From Verrucomicrobiota bacterium (GTDB lineage Bacteria > Verrucomicrobiota > Verrucomicrobiia > Chthoniobacterales > JAFAMB01): DNA of 31,220 nucleotides. Location of the stretch: NCBI GenBank assembly GCA_019242435.1, contig JAFAVN010000215.1, positions 1 to 31,220 on the forward strand, written 5' to 3'. A program made the position numbers and the translations under genes. This document shows, piece by piece, positions 6,774 through 14,415 of the stretch (position 1 is its first letter; each line of letters begins with the position of its first letter). The notes beneath the pieces are model-generated. The model ran no database searches. It was not told the origin of the DNA and worked only from the letters and a program-made list of their open reading frames with translations.

Positions 6774-8047
6774 TGCTCTCGTCGCGGGAGCCGCACAATG
6801 AAAGTCGCTCCGTGGCCGGGTTGGCTCTCGAGCTCAACGCTGCCGCCGTGCGCTAATACGGTGTGTTTCACGATGGATAGCCCCAGTCCGGTACCTCCCG
6901 CGTCCCGGGAACGATCTTTGTGGACCCGGTAAAAGCGCTCAAAAATATGTGGTTGGTCGCTGAGCGGAATACCAGGCCCATTATCCCTCACTTTGAGCAC
7001 GACTGCCAGAAAGCTCACTTCTGCCTCGATCAAAATTTTCGGTTCGGACTTGTTCCCATATTTGAGCGCGTTGTCGACCAGGTTGAAGATCGCCTGCTCA
7101 ATTTTTACTATGTCCCCTTCCACGAGCGGAAACTCAGCGGGAATCCGCGTCTCAACGACCGCACCAACGGCTTGAATCAAGCTCTCCGATCTTTCCAGTG
7201 CTTTGTCGATACAGCAGCGGAGCTCAAAGGCTTCCCATTGCAAGTGCGGCTCCCGAGACTCCAGGCGGGAAAGCTCCAGAAGATCGTCGACCAGTAGGTT
7301 CAGTCGCTGGGCATGCTTATGCATGGTAAGAAGAAACCGCCGACGGGTCGCGGCGTCCTGACTCGATTCGAGCAGAGTCTCTAGATAGCCGGTCAGAATC
7401 GAAAGGGGCGTCCGGAGCTCGTGCGAGACGTTCGCTACGAAGTCCTTCCGGACCGCCTCCAATGATCGGATCTGGGTGACATCATGGAACACGACTAAAA
7501 TCCCTGTCGATCCTTCCTGCTTTGCCCGACGCAGACTGACCGATGTCACCTGGAAATATTTCGGAACGAACTTATCGGCTTCACGAATATCCATCGGAAT
7601 CTCATCCACTTGCGGCGTATTCGTTTCGACCGTTCTTTCCGCCATCTGATGCAAGACATGGTTGCGAAAGACTTCCAGGATAGATCTCCCAACGGGCATT
7701 CGGGAGAAGGCGAACATTCGTTGGAGCCGTTCATTGACCAACCGAATGGTGAGATCTGAATTCGCTACCAGCACCCCCTCCACCATGCTCCCGAGAATTG
7801 CCCGGAGACTCAGGTCTTCGTCGGCCACCAATTGAGCCATCTCGCGCTGCCGATGCTCAACTCGTCGGAGGTGATGATAGATTTCCCGCACTACAGCCGG
7901 GCTCTTGCTTCCGATGCTGATCCTGGTTTCATCGGCTAAGCGGCGCATATCATCCCGGATCTTGAGGAGCTCGCGCCAAAGCACCAATGCAACCGCCATG
8001 GATCCGCAAACAACCAGCAACAGAACGATCAACCAGGTGGTAATCAC
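6770..8047 (-). CDS. phoR: PhoR-like sensor histidine kinase
   Basis: 425 residues from GTG 8047, whose codon overlaps the stop of the upstream response regulator gene (GTGA), a typical coupled pair. Residues 4-24 are a single N-terminal membrane helix with almost no periplasmic domain. PAS-type domain at about 82-190. HisKA domain with phospho-accepting H209 in FVANVSHELRTPLS. HATPase domain with N box NLVDNALKYG (322-331), G1 DNGPGI (355-360), F box FERFYRV and G2 GGTGLGLSIV (384-393). The layout (short anchor, PAS, HisKA, HATPase) matches PhoR of the phosphate-starvation system. No pst or phoU gene lies in the window, so the phosphate assignment rests on similarity and the PhoB-like partner. 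Confidence 0.85.
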   Translation of the reverse strand: MITTWLIVLLLVVCGSMAVALVLWRELLKIRDDMRRLADETRISIGSKSPAVVREIYHHLRRVEHRQREMAQLVADEDLSLRAILGSMVEGVLVANSDLTIRLVNERLQRMFAFSRMPVGRSILEVFRNHVLHQMAERTVETNTPQVDEIPMDIREADKFVPKYFQVTSVSLRRAKQEGSTGILVVFHDVTQIRSLEAVRKDFVANVSHELRTPLSILTGYLETLLESSQDAATRRRFLLTMHKHAQRLNLLVDDLLELSRLESREPHLQWEAFELRCCIDKALERSESLIQAVGAVVETRIPAEFPLVEGDIVKIEQAIFNLVDNALKYGNKSEPKILIEAEVSFLAVVLKVRDNGPGIPLSDQPHIFERFYRVHKDRSRDAGGTGLGLSIVKHTVLAHGGSVELESQPGHGATFIVRLPRREH

Positions 8048-8733
8048 GGTGTCTGATTCGCTAAGAAGCGATATCCCTCCCCTCTAATTGTAACGATCCG
8101 ATGCGCGGCTTCGCCAAGTTTTTCGCGAAGCCTTCTGACGTGAGTGTCAACGGTTCGAGTATCGATCAGGTTTTCATATCCCCAAACATCCTGGAGTAAG
8201 GTTTGCCGCGAAAGCGTCCGGCCCCGACGTTCCAGCAGAACCGCCAGCAGTTTGAATTCGGTCGTGGTCAGGTCAAGGCGGCGGCCACACACGGTGACCT
8301 CGAAATTATTTTTGTCTAACTGGAAATCATCCACGGTTAGAACCGAACTTGCATGGACTGTCCGAAGCCGCCGCAATAGATTCTGGATCCTGAGGACGAG
8401 CTCCCTCGGGCTGAACGGCTTGGTGATATAGTCGTCTACCCCAAGCTCTAACCCGACGATCCGTTCGGAGAGCTCGGTTTTGGCGGTCAACATGACGACT
8501 GGAATGCTCGCAGTCTCGGTAGCGGTTCTGAGCGCTTTCAACACCTCAATTCCGGTCATGTGAGGTAACATGATATCGAGAACGATTGCATCGGGCCGGC
8601 GTTCTCGGGCGACATTTAGACCGCTGGCACCGGTCAGCGCAACCCAGACCTCAAAGCCTGATCGATGCAAATGGTATCGCACGAGATCGACAACATCGGG
8701 CTCGTCGTCTACGACCAGAATAGTGTCTCGCAT
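8044..8733 (-). CDS. phoB: PhoB/OmpR-family response regulator
   Basis: 229 residues from ATG 8733 (MRDTILVVDDEPD). A longer frame starting at 8811 adds 26 residues ahead of the conserved receiver start and is rejected. Receiver domain residues 1-122: acidic pair D9/D10, phospho-acceptor D53 in AIVLDIMLP, switch T83 and K105 (ITKPFSP). Winged-helix DNA-binding domain about 131-226, with LTTTEFKLLAVLLERRGRTLSR, VDTHVRRLREKLG and IRGEGYRF, the OmpR/PhoB signature. It binds DNA as a dimer once phosphorylated by the kinase encoded immediately downstream. It could regulate phosphate uptake, but no clear Pho box was found upstream. Confidence 0.88.
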   Translation of the reverse strand: MRDTILVVDDEPDVVDLVRYHLHRSGFEVWVALTGASGLNVARERRPDAIVLDIMLPHMTGIEVLKALRTATETASIPVVMLTAKTELSERIVGLELGVDDYITKPFSPRELVLRIQNLLRRLRTVHASSVLTVDDFQLDKNNFEVTVCGRRLDLTTTEFKLLAVLLERRGRTLSRQTLLQDVWGYENLIDTRTVDTHVRRLREKLGEAAHRIVTIRGEGYRFLANQTP

Positions 8734-8934
8734 GCTCGCCCGGCAGCGTATCCTAATCCCGCGAGCGTCAGCAAGCGCTCCACCACAAAAAAAATGATCC
8801 GGGCTGCGCACGCCAAGGAGTAGAAGTCGAGAGAAATCGTGCGCAGACCCGAATCGCCTTAACCGATGATGTAGACACCGCTCGAACCTAGACCGTTCAA
8901 ATGTTTCTGGCTTTTTTTGCGAGAGCGATCCTAC
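8734..8934. other. Upstream region of the two-component operon
   Basis: About 200 bases between the cheX terminator and the response regulator start. It must hold the promoter for the phoBR-like pair. I see no convincing inverted operator, riboswitch or small ORF. A run of seven T (plus strand, about 8914-8920) is the only distinctive feature. Confidence 0.4.
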
Positions 8935-8984
8935 TGCATCGAGTCATAAGTAGAAGATCCGGCGCGGCGGATCTCCTCGATGCA
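8935..8984 (-). terminator. Two-tier hairpin directly after cheX
   Basis: Outer stem TGCATCGAG (8935-8943) pairs perfectly with CTCGATGCA (8976-8984). Inside it AGATCCG (8955-8961) pairs with CGGATCT (8968-8974) around a GCGCGG loop. It abuts the TAG of the CheX-like gene (8985-8987). No strong U tract follows on the minus strand, so it may be a processing or mRNA-stability hairpin as well as a terminator. Confidence 0.65.
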
Positions 8985-9431
8985 CTAGTCCAGCCCGATC
9001 AACAGATAGGCGGTCTCGGAGCGCCAGTTTAGCGGGATGGCATAGTTACGTTCGCCGGAATGAAAATCAGCACTGCGGCGAGGGCCGACCATGACCGAAG
9101 GTACCGAGATCAGAAAATCGCTGCCAAACTCTTCTCGAGCATTTCCGCTGAGTGTGTTTGCGATCTCGCCAACCAGATCTCGCTTGGCTGCATCGCCTCT
9201 CCGCTCATCATGCAGAAGTGCCAGGATCTGCTCCAACATCGCGCCATTGGCGGTAAAGCAGACGGCACCCTTGGAGCGGCCGCTGACCGAAATGATGCCG
9301 GTGTATTCGAGCAAGGGACCAAGCTCCTCTCGCAGGAAAGGAGGCTCAATGACCAGACTCGGGTCCGGCTCCAGCGCCTCGAAATAGCGCCGGGCCATCG
9401 TGATAAAGATCCGGATATCTTGATCGTTCAT
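8985..9431 (-). CDS. cheX: CheX-type chemotaxis phosphatase
   Basis: 148 residues from ATG 9431. CheX/CheC proteins dephosphorylate CheY-P. The family phosphatase signature D/S-x3-E-x2-N is visible as DLVGEIAN (D85, E89, N92), followed by TLSGNAREEFG, which matches the alpha-helix of CheX. The N-terminal half contains ISVSGRSKGAVCFTA, the beta-strand part of the fold, and the C-terminus returns to strands (YAIPLNWRSETAYLLIG). It follows the CheY gene by 8 bases and is last in the four-gene operon, so it most likely resets that CheY. Its length fits CheX (about 150) with a single active-site helix, unlike CheC, which has two. Confidence 0.85.
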   Translation of the reverse strand: MNDQDIRIFITMARRYFEALEPDPSLVIEPPFLREELGPLLEYTGIISVSGRSKGAVCFTANGAMLEQILALLHDERRGDAAKRDLVGEIANTLSGNAREEFGSDFLISVPSVMVGPRRSADFHSGERNYAIPLNWRSETAYLLIGLD

Positions 9432-9439
9432 TTTGCCCT

Positions 9440-9799
9440 TCAGTCGTTCAGCAAGAGCTCGATCGCCTCGCGTAACTCGTCCGGGTTAATCGGCTTACAT
9501 AAAAACCCGCTCGCGCCACGCTTCAACGCCAGTAACGCGGTTGGGCGATCGCGCAAGGCAGAAATGATGAGAATCTTGGCTTCGGGATTGATGTTGAGGA
9601 GATTATCGAGGCAGGTCAATCCGTCCATCCTCGGCATCGTGATATCCAGAGTGATCACGTCGTGCTTCTTCTCCTCGTACAGTCGAACCGCTTCGACGCC
9701 ATCGGCCGCCTGATCGATTTCCGCAATCTGTCCGGTTTCCAGGTCTCGCTCGATAGCGAGCCGGACGACGCTTGAATCGTCAACAATCAAAAACTTCAT
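9440..9799 (-). CDS. Single-domain CheY-like response regulator
   Basis: 119 residues from ATG 9799. It is a receiver domain only: acidic pair D7/D8 in FLIVDDSSVVR, phospho-acceptor D52 in VITLDITMPRMDG, switch Ser80 in IIISAL, and K102 in FLCKPINPDEL. No output domain is attached, so it must act by binding a target (for example a motor, pilus or enzyme) or pass phosphate on. Its ATG overlaps the TGA of the CheA-like kinase gene (ATGA at 9799-9796), implying coupled translation, and the CheX gene follows. Kinase, receiver and phosphatase thus come from one transcript. The physical target is unknown; no flagellar or pilus gene lies in the window. Confidence 0.9.
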   Translation of the reverse strand: MKFLIVDDSSVVRLAIERDLETGQIAEIDQAADGVEAVRLYEEKKHDVITLDITMPRMDGLTCLDNLLNINPEAKILIISALRDRPTALLALKRGASGFLCKPINPDELREAIELLLND

Positions 9800-12700
9800 G
9801 TAAGCGGGATCCTGACGCGAAACTCGGTGAATTTTCCGGTCTCGGTCGTAACCGCAATCTCACCGTTAAGGCCGTTAGCTAAGTCCTGCACCGCATCCAG
9901 TCCGATACCACGTCCGGCGTCCTGCGTGGGATACTTAAAGGTAGTAAATCCTGGTTTGAACAACAGACCGGCCAGTTGATCCGCAGTCCAGTTCTCTATT
10001 TCTTCTTTTTGCGCAAAACCGGATTCCACTGCGCGCTCCTTCAGCAATGCAAGATCGAGTCCTGCCCCGTCATCGCGGACTCCGAATTCAAAAGAATGTT
10101 CATTCGGGCGGTTGGTAAAGATGCGAAGCTCGCCCACTGGGGGTTTCCCGCTATTTATACGTTGGAATGGCCGCTCGATGCCGTGGGCAGCCGCATTCCT
10201 GACGAGCTGTGCGAGAATTGTGTGTATCATTTCGTGGAGAGATTTCGGTTCGGCTGGAACTCTCGCGGACAGGTCATAGGTTACACCGATTCGCTTGCCA
10301 TTCCTACGACCTACTTCTTCTGCCAAAGAGGATAGCCCGCTAAATTCTCCATTGTTTGAGGACGGCTGGCTGAACACTTTCTGCATGGCCAGTAGGCGAT
10401 CGATTAATTCCCGGGTCAGCTTGGTCTGTTCTTTCATCTTCGCGAGACCGGTGGTAATCGGAAGGAAATGCTCCCCTGAAATCACCCGGGCTCCCTGAAT
10501 TGTCGCTACCTCTTCTTCCAGCTGATTCGCTAGATCCTCGAAGTAAGAAAGACGAATCACGGCTGCGTTGCCCTTAATCAGATGCAGCGAGCGTGAGATC
10601 GTTTGTAACAGTCGCTCGTAACGCAGAGAGCGCTGATCTTCGGTTTCCCCGGCCTTGCTGCCGTGTTGGCTCGACTCGAGTGCATGCGCCATCATGTCGG
10701 CCTGCTTCTCGGTGTGAGTAAGAAACTCTTCCAGGGTTTGCGGATCGACATGCAATAATCCAAAGAGCATTTCGATTTGCGTTTTGGCCTTTTCCTCACT
10801 CGCCCGGATTTGACGCTTCAGGGACACGCTGGTGGTCGAATCCATGACCGTCACCATAATCTGGGTCAGCTTTCCAGCCTCGATTACCCGGTTAAAACGG
10901 AATTCCAGGTAGCGGACCCGACTCTTACCATTTTTTTGATGATGACGGAACTCGACTTCGTGCAGCGGATTAGTCTGGGCAATCAACTTGTCCTTAATCT
11001 TTGGATTCTGCAGTAGTTCCAGGTAAAGCGCGGCTGCTTCCAAGGTCTCCGCTGGAAGGACGGGCTCCATCTCTTGGCCCCTTGGACGAAGCAGGTCCAG
11101 AAAATGCATGCCGACGATATCGCCACGAAAAATCTCGGTGGTCGCGCGGGAGTAACCCGGCTGAATAATGAGGTCGGGCCCGATAAGAAACAGTCCCTCG
11201 TTGACGGTTTCTAAGATCTTGCGGAGCTGCTTCGTCCGTTCGACGACCTGATCGACCATGGTATTGAACCTGGAGGAAAGGAAACCCACTTCGTCTGAGC
11301 TCAAAATGGGTGCGCGGGCCGAGAAATTGCCAGCACCGATTTTTTCGGCTGTGGCGACCAACTGCTCGATAGGCCCTAACAGGAAATGAGAGAACACCAC
11401 GATGCCGCCAATCGCGAGCACCAGAATTAAGAGTCCGCCGAGAGCCACCAAACGAGCAAGGTTCTGAGCCGGCCGGAATGCTTCTTCAGTATCGATCCGG
11501 ACAACTAACCCCCAGTTAACATCCGGAAGCGGAAGCACACCAAAAACACCGAGCGATTCACGACCTCGTTCATCCACAAAGGTCACTTCTCCTTTTTCGT
11601 CCGAGAGACTGGGTGCGAAAAGCAGGTCCACGGCCCGGTTATGCAATGGAAACGCCAGGATTGAAGTGCGCGCTGCCGGGGAACCGTCGAGTCCATACCT
11701 CGGCTTTGTCATCTGCGGCGGCAATTCATTCACGAAACGGGACTCAGTCCTTAAACGTCGGTCGGGCCCCACGATATAAGCCTCGCCTGAATTCCCGAGG
11801 CCGACCTCCGTCCAGTGTCGGTCAAAAGTCATGATGCTGGTGAGCTGGTCGCTATCGACCTCGTGCACCAAAACGCCTTGGCGTTCACCGAGCCGGTCCA
11901 CAATGTTGCATGCGAAAAACATCACAGGCCGATCATAAGCTGCGGGATAGTCCTGTAGATCGGTGACCATTACATGGTCTATCTCCGGGAACCCGGTCGA
12001 AGTTCCCGGGCTGTACCAGGCGCCTAGAAAGGCCTTGTGCAAGGCCGTGTCCGCCAGCCAACCATGGAGCACATTTCTGCCGAGGTCCCAGGATCTGGCG
12101 AACGAATAGACCACATCACCTCGGTTATCGATGAAGAGGAGATCGTTATAGCCGTTTCTGCGGACTACTGCTTCGATCGAAAGCTGGTAGCGATCCACCG
12201 CTCTAGCGTAGGTCGTTTTGACAAATGCGTTTCGCACCTGAGCTTCCAAAGGATCAGAGTCTCCCACGCTGGCGGAAGAGGCGCTCGCGGCTTGGCCTCG
12301 AAACTTTGACGGAGTAGTTGAGAGGTAGAAATACTGTACGATTACGCCCTCCGGGCTCAACGCCGAGAGCTGATCTAGCCTTAACTCCGCCTGATTGGTC
12401 CCGGAATTAGACAAGAAATGTTTTTCATATTGGGCCCACAGCTTTTTGCGCAGGTTAGCGATCAGCGCATCGTCCACGTGGAGTCCGGCATCCTCCAGGT
12501 CGTCATTTAGTTCCTGGTAGCCGGCCGAGAGCTCCGAGGCCGCATACCGAAAGGTCTGGCTTTCCGCCTGAGTCGCGATGCCTCGGCGATGATCTATAAA
12601 GAATCTTGAGATGACTTCGGAAAGCGATTCTCGAAGCGATCTGAATCCGTCCAGTCTGCTCCTTCTCAGCGCTTCAGCCGAGAGAAAAAAAGCCGAAGAG

Positions 12701-12825
12701 GAGAGCCCAAGAATCGCTATGCTGAATAGCGTAAGCGTGAAGAGCAGCAGTTTGTCTCGAATGGAAAGTCCTCGTGGACCTTCCTGTGACCGGAACTGCG
12801 GCGACGCTCGTTCCACCTTGCTCAT
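9796..12825 (-). CDS. Membrane-bound CheA-like hybrid sensor kinase
   Basis: 1009 residues from ATG 12825. TM1 at about 26-48; a roughly 400-residue periplasmic sensor region (49-455), probably Cache-like, including GNSGEAYIVGPDRRLRTESR, a dCache style motif; TM2 at about 456-480; HAMP 481-535 (LGPIEQLVATAEKIGAGNFSAR); PAS about 536-665; an Hpt domain with H748 in SLHLIKGNAAV; and a CheA-type ATPase with N box LVRNAAAHGIE (874-884), G1 DDGAGLD (918-924) and G2 GRGIGLD (971-977). It ends about 32 residues after G2, so the CheW/MCP-docking P5 domain is absent. It therefore appears to be receptor and CheA kinase in one chain, autophosphorylating H748 and passing phosphate to the adjacent CheY. 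The gene starts 6 bases after the binding-protein gene, which may supply its ligand. Confidence 0.85.
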   Translation of the reverse strand: MSKVERASPQFRSQEGPRGLSIRDKLLLFTLTLFSIAILGLSSSAFFLSAEALRRSRLDGFRSLRESLSEVISRFFIDHRRGIATQAESQTFRYAASELSAGYQELNDDLEDAGLHVDDALIANLRKKLWAQYEKHFLSNSGTNQAELRLDQLSALSPEGVIVQYFYLSTTPSKFRGQAASASSASVGDSDPLEAQVRNAFVKTTYARAVDRYQLSIEAVVRRNGYNDLLFIDNRGDVVYSFARSWDLGRNVLHGWLADTALHKAFLGAWYSPGTSTGFPEIDHVMVTDLQDYPAAYDRPVMFFACNIVDRLGERQGVLVHEVDSDQLTSIMTFDRHWTEVGLGNSGEAYIVGPDRRLRTESRFVNELPPQMTKPRYGLDGSPAARTSILAFPLHNRAVDLLFAPSLSDEKGEVTFVDERGRESLGVFGVLPLPDVNWGLVVRIDTEEAFRPAQNLARLVALGGLLILVLAIGGIVVFSHFLLGPIEQLVATAEKIGAGNFSARAPILSSDEVGFLSSRFNTMVDQVVERTKQLRKILETVNEGLFLIGPDLIIQPGYSRATTEIFRGDIVGMHFLDLLRPRGQEMEPVLPAETLEAAALYLELLQNPKIKDKLIAQTNPLHEVEFRHHQKNGKSRVRYLEFRFNRVIEAGKLTQIMVTVMDSTTSVSLKRQIRASEEKAKTQIEMLFGLLHVDPQTLEEFLTHTEKQADMMAHALESSQHGSKAGETEDQRSLRYERLLQTISRSLHLIKGNAAVIRLSYFEDLANQLEEEVATIQGARVISGEHFLPITTGLAKMKEQTKLTRELIDRLLAMQKVFSQPSSNNGEFSGLSSLAEEVGRRNGKRIGVTYDLSARVPAEPKSLHEMIHTILAQLVRNAAAHGIERPFQRINSGKPPVGELRIFTNRPNEHSFEFGVRDDGAGLDLALLKERAVESGFAQKEEIENWTADQLAGLLFKPGFTTFKYPTQDAGRGIGLDAVQDLANGLNGEIAVTTETGKFTEFRVRIPLT

Positions 12826-12831
12826 CGCTCA

Positions 12832-14040
12832 CTAATCTCTGTCATGTGGAGGCGCAAGGGTGGCGACCGGTTCCAGGCGACCGTTTCTCACTCGATTCAA
12901 GAAGATGGCATGGCTCCCGGTATGATCGCGCGGCGTAAACCGAATGGAAAAACCGCCCAGGTCCACGTCCAGATGATCCAATGCCTGCCGGAGAGAGGCC
13001 TGAGACAGGTCAGGCCCTGCAGCCTTCAGGCCGGCAACAAAAGCGGCAGCATCCAGATACGCCTCGAAGCTGAGATATGTCAGTTTTTCCCTTGAGAAGT
13101 TTCTCATGTCGCGCCGGAAGGCCCGCGCGAACGGAATGGAACTATCTTGCGGTGATGGCACCAATTTTGACAGGAACAGGTTTTCTAAATCCCCTTCGGG
13201 TACTCCCGGAAATTGCTCGATGGGTATCGAGGAAAGCATAAGGAAAACCGTATGTCGCAAGCCTCGCCGCCTCGCTTCCACCAGGAAATTGATTGCAGAT
13301 TGGGGTGTCGCCGCCATGACAATTGCATCGGGACTCGCCGGCACGATTTGATCCAGCGCGGACTCCAGATCAACGGAATTCCGGACATACTTACCGACGG
13401 CCGCGATCTTTAGATCGTAACCTGCCAGCGCCGATTCTAAACCCGATTCACCATTTTCGCCAAGGCTGTCTGCCTGACCGAAGAAAGCGACTCGTTTTGT
13501 CCCTAAATCGTGGACCAGATGGTCTACCACCACTGAGATCTCATACGAAAGGCTTGGGCGCAGGCAGTAAACCATTGACATAGAGGGCTCACGCAAGCTT
13601 CTGCTGCCGGTAAAAGGGCCGAAGAGCGTGATATCTGCTTCCCGGATCATCGAGGCAACGGCATCGCACGTCGGCGTTCCGCGATAACCTATGAGGGAAA
13701 AGACCTTGTCGTCGTTGATCAATCGGGCGGTTAAGGAAACAGTTTCCAGTGGTTCGTAGCGATCATCGTAGTCGAACAGCACCAGTTTTCGGCCGTAAAT
13801 CCCTCCAGCCTCATTCACTCGCTTGAAATAAGCCAGGCAACCTTCCTTGATTCCAATCTGTCCTCCTCCAAGTGCACCTGACTGGTCGTTCACCATCCCA
13901 ATCCGGATTTCATTGGCTCCGACCGGATGGTCTTTCACTACGAACTGTGCCTTAAGGGCAGAAGGGGGTAAAGAAAGTGCCCCAATTAAGAGCACCACCT
14001 TTGCTAGCCTTAGAAACCATCCTCTTTCCGAAAGCTTCAC
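12832..14040 (-). CDS. Periplasmic LivJ/LivK-type ligand-binding protein
   Basis: 402 residues from GTG 14040. An N-terminal signal peptide is visible (basic RGWFLRLAK, hydrophobic VVLLIGALSLPPSAL, cleavage near ALKA-QF at about 31-32). The mature part is a type I periplasmic-binding fold: EIRIGMVNDQSGALGGGQIGIKEG, VNEAGGIYGRKLVLFDYDD and VFSLIGYRGTPTCDAV are the classic N-terminal strands of Leu/Ile/Val and amide-binding proteins. No branched-chain amino acid permease or ATPase genes accompany it; instead the sensor kinase gene follows by 6 bases. I infer that it presents a small molecule to that kinase rather than feeding a transporter. The ligand is unknown. Confidence 0.88.
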   Translation of the reverse strand: MKLSERGWFLRLAKVVLLIGALSLPPSALKAQFVVKDHPVGANEIRIGMVNDQSGALGGGQIGIKEGCLAYFKRVNEAGGIYGRKLVLFDYDDRYEPLETVSLTARLINDDKVFSLIGYRGTPTCDAVASMIREADITLFGPFTGSRSLREPSMSMVYCLRPSLSYEISVVVDHLVHDLGTKRVAFFGQADSLGENGESGLESALAGYDLKIAAVGKYVRNSVDLESALDQIVPASPDAIVMAATPQSAINFLVEARRRGLRHTVFLMLSSIPIEQFPGVPEGDLENLFLSKLVPSPQDSSIPFARAFRRDMRNFSREKLTYLSFEAYLDAAAFVAGLKAAGPDLSQASLRQALDHLDVDLGGFSIRFTPRDHTGSHAIFLNRVRNGRLEPVATLAPPHDRD

Positions 14041-14174
14041 CTGATCGAAGCCCGATCTCTGTGGAGAGAACCGGCGCGAAAAGAAACGACGTTAGCATAA
14101 GTCCTTGCAAAGCCAAAGGTGAATGATCCACAAGTGAATGGCTCGGGCGGGTTTGAAAGTATGCCAAAGACGCA

Positions 14175-14190
14175 CGGGCACCCCAGCCCG
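14175..14190 (-). terminator. Possible terminator after tRNA-His
   Basis: CGGGC (14175-14179) pairs with GCCCG (14186-14190) around a six-base loop, just downstream of the tRNA on its strand. On the minus strand TGCGTCTTTGG follows. The stem is short (5 bp), so support is weak. Confidence 0.35.
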
Positions 14191-14202
14191 CCGTTCCTAA
14201 GA

Positions 14203-14278
14203 TGGGGTGGCCGACGGGACTCGAACCCGCAACAGCTGGAACCACAATCCAGGGCTCTACCATTGAGCTACGACCACC
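14203..14278 (-). tRNA. tRNA-His (anticodon GTG)
   Basis: 76 nt fold into a full cloverleaf. A G at 14278 serves as the histidine-specific G-1 opposite discriminator C73 (14206). The acceptor stem is GTGGTCG with CGGCCAC. The D arm is GCTC...GAGC, the anticodon loop TTGTGGT holds GTG (14243-14245), and the T loop is TTCGAGT. The 3' CCA is encoded (14205-14203). Position 8 is T and 9 is A only when the first G is counted as -1, which supports the G-1 reading. It lies between the binding-protein operon downstream and the GH39 gene upstream, all on the minus strand. Confidence 0.97.
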
Positions 14279-14295
14279 GTTTCTCGGGGAGTTTT

Positions 14296-14323
14296 AGAGT
14301 AGCTCAACTTCCGCCTCAGCCAA
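14296..14323 (-). promoter_or_regulatory. Possible promoter of tRNA-His
   Basis: On the minus strand TTGGCT (14323-14318) and TACTCT (14301-14296) are 16 bases apart, and the tRNA begins 17 bases further. The -35 is a fair sigma-70 match but the -10 fits only three of six consensus bases, so this is a weak call based on position. Confidence 0.25.
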
Positions 14324-14390
14324 GGAGATTTTCATCGTAACTTGCAGCTGATTCACTCATTACTCGCTGCCAAAGACTCACGGGCCGGAG

Positions 14391-14410
14391 GGATCGCGCC
14401 CTCGCGATCC
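14391..14410 (-). terminator. Hairpin after the GH39 gene
   Basis: GGATCGCG (14391-14398) pairs perfectly with CGCGATCC (14403-14410) around a four-base loop, five bases past the stop of the xylosidase gene on the minus strand. The stem is strong and GC-rich, but no U tract follows. It would separate GH39 transcription from the tRNA-His gene. Confidence 0.65.
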
Positions 14411-14415
14411 GGGCT

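Noticed and set aside
8734..8934. Pho box upstream of the phoB-like gene
   Set aside because: No pair of CTGTCAT-like words at 11-base spacing was found.
9060..9713. 217-codon plus-strand frame antisense to cheX and cheY
   Set aside because: Both minus-strand genes have intact active-site motifs; this is a coding shadow.
13952..14263. Minus frame starting inside tRNA-His (MVEPWIVVPAVAGSS...)
   Set aside because: Its N-terminus is translated tRNA sequence, a common false ORF; it also overlaps the start of the binding-protein gene.
14203..14278. tRNA-His as an integration site for a genomic island
   Set aside because: No integrase gene and no repeated tRNA 3' end were seen in the window.
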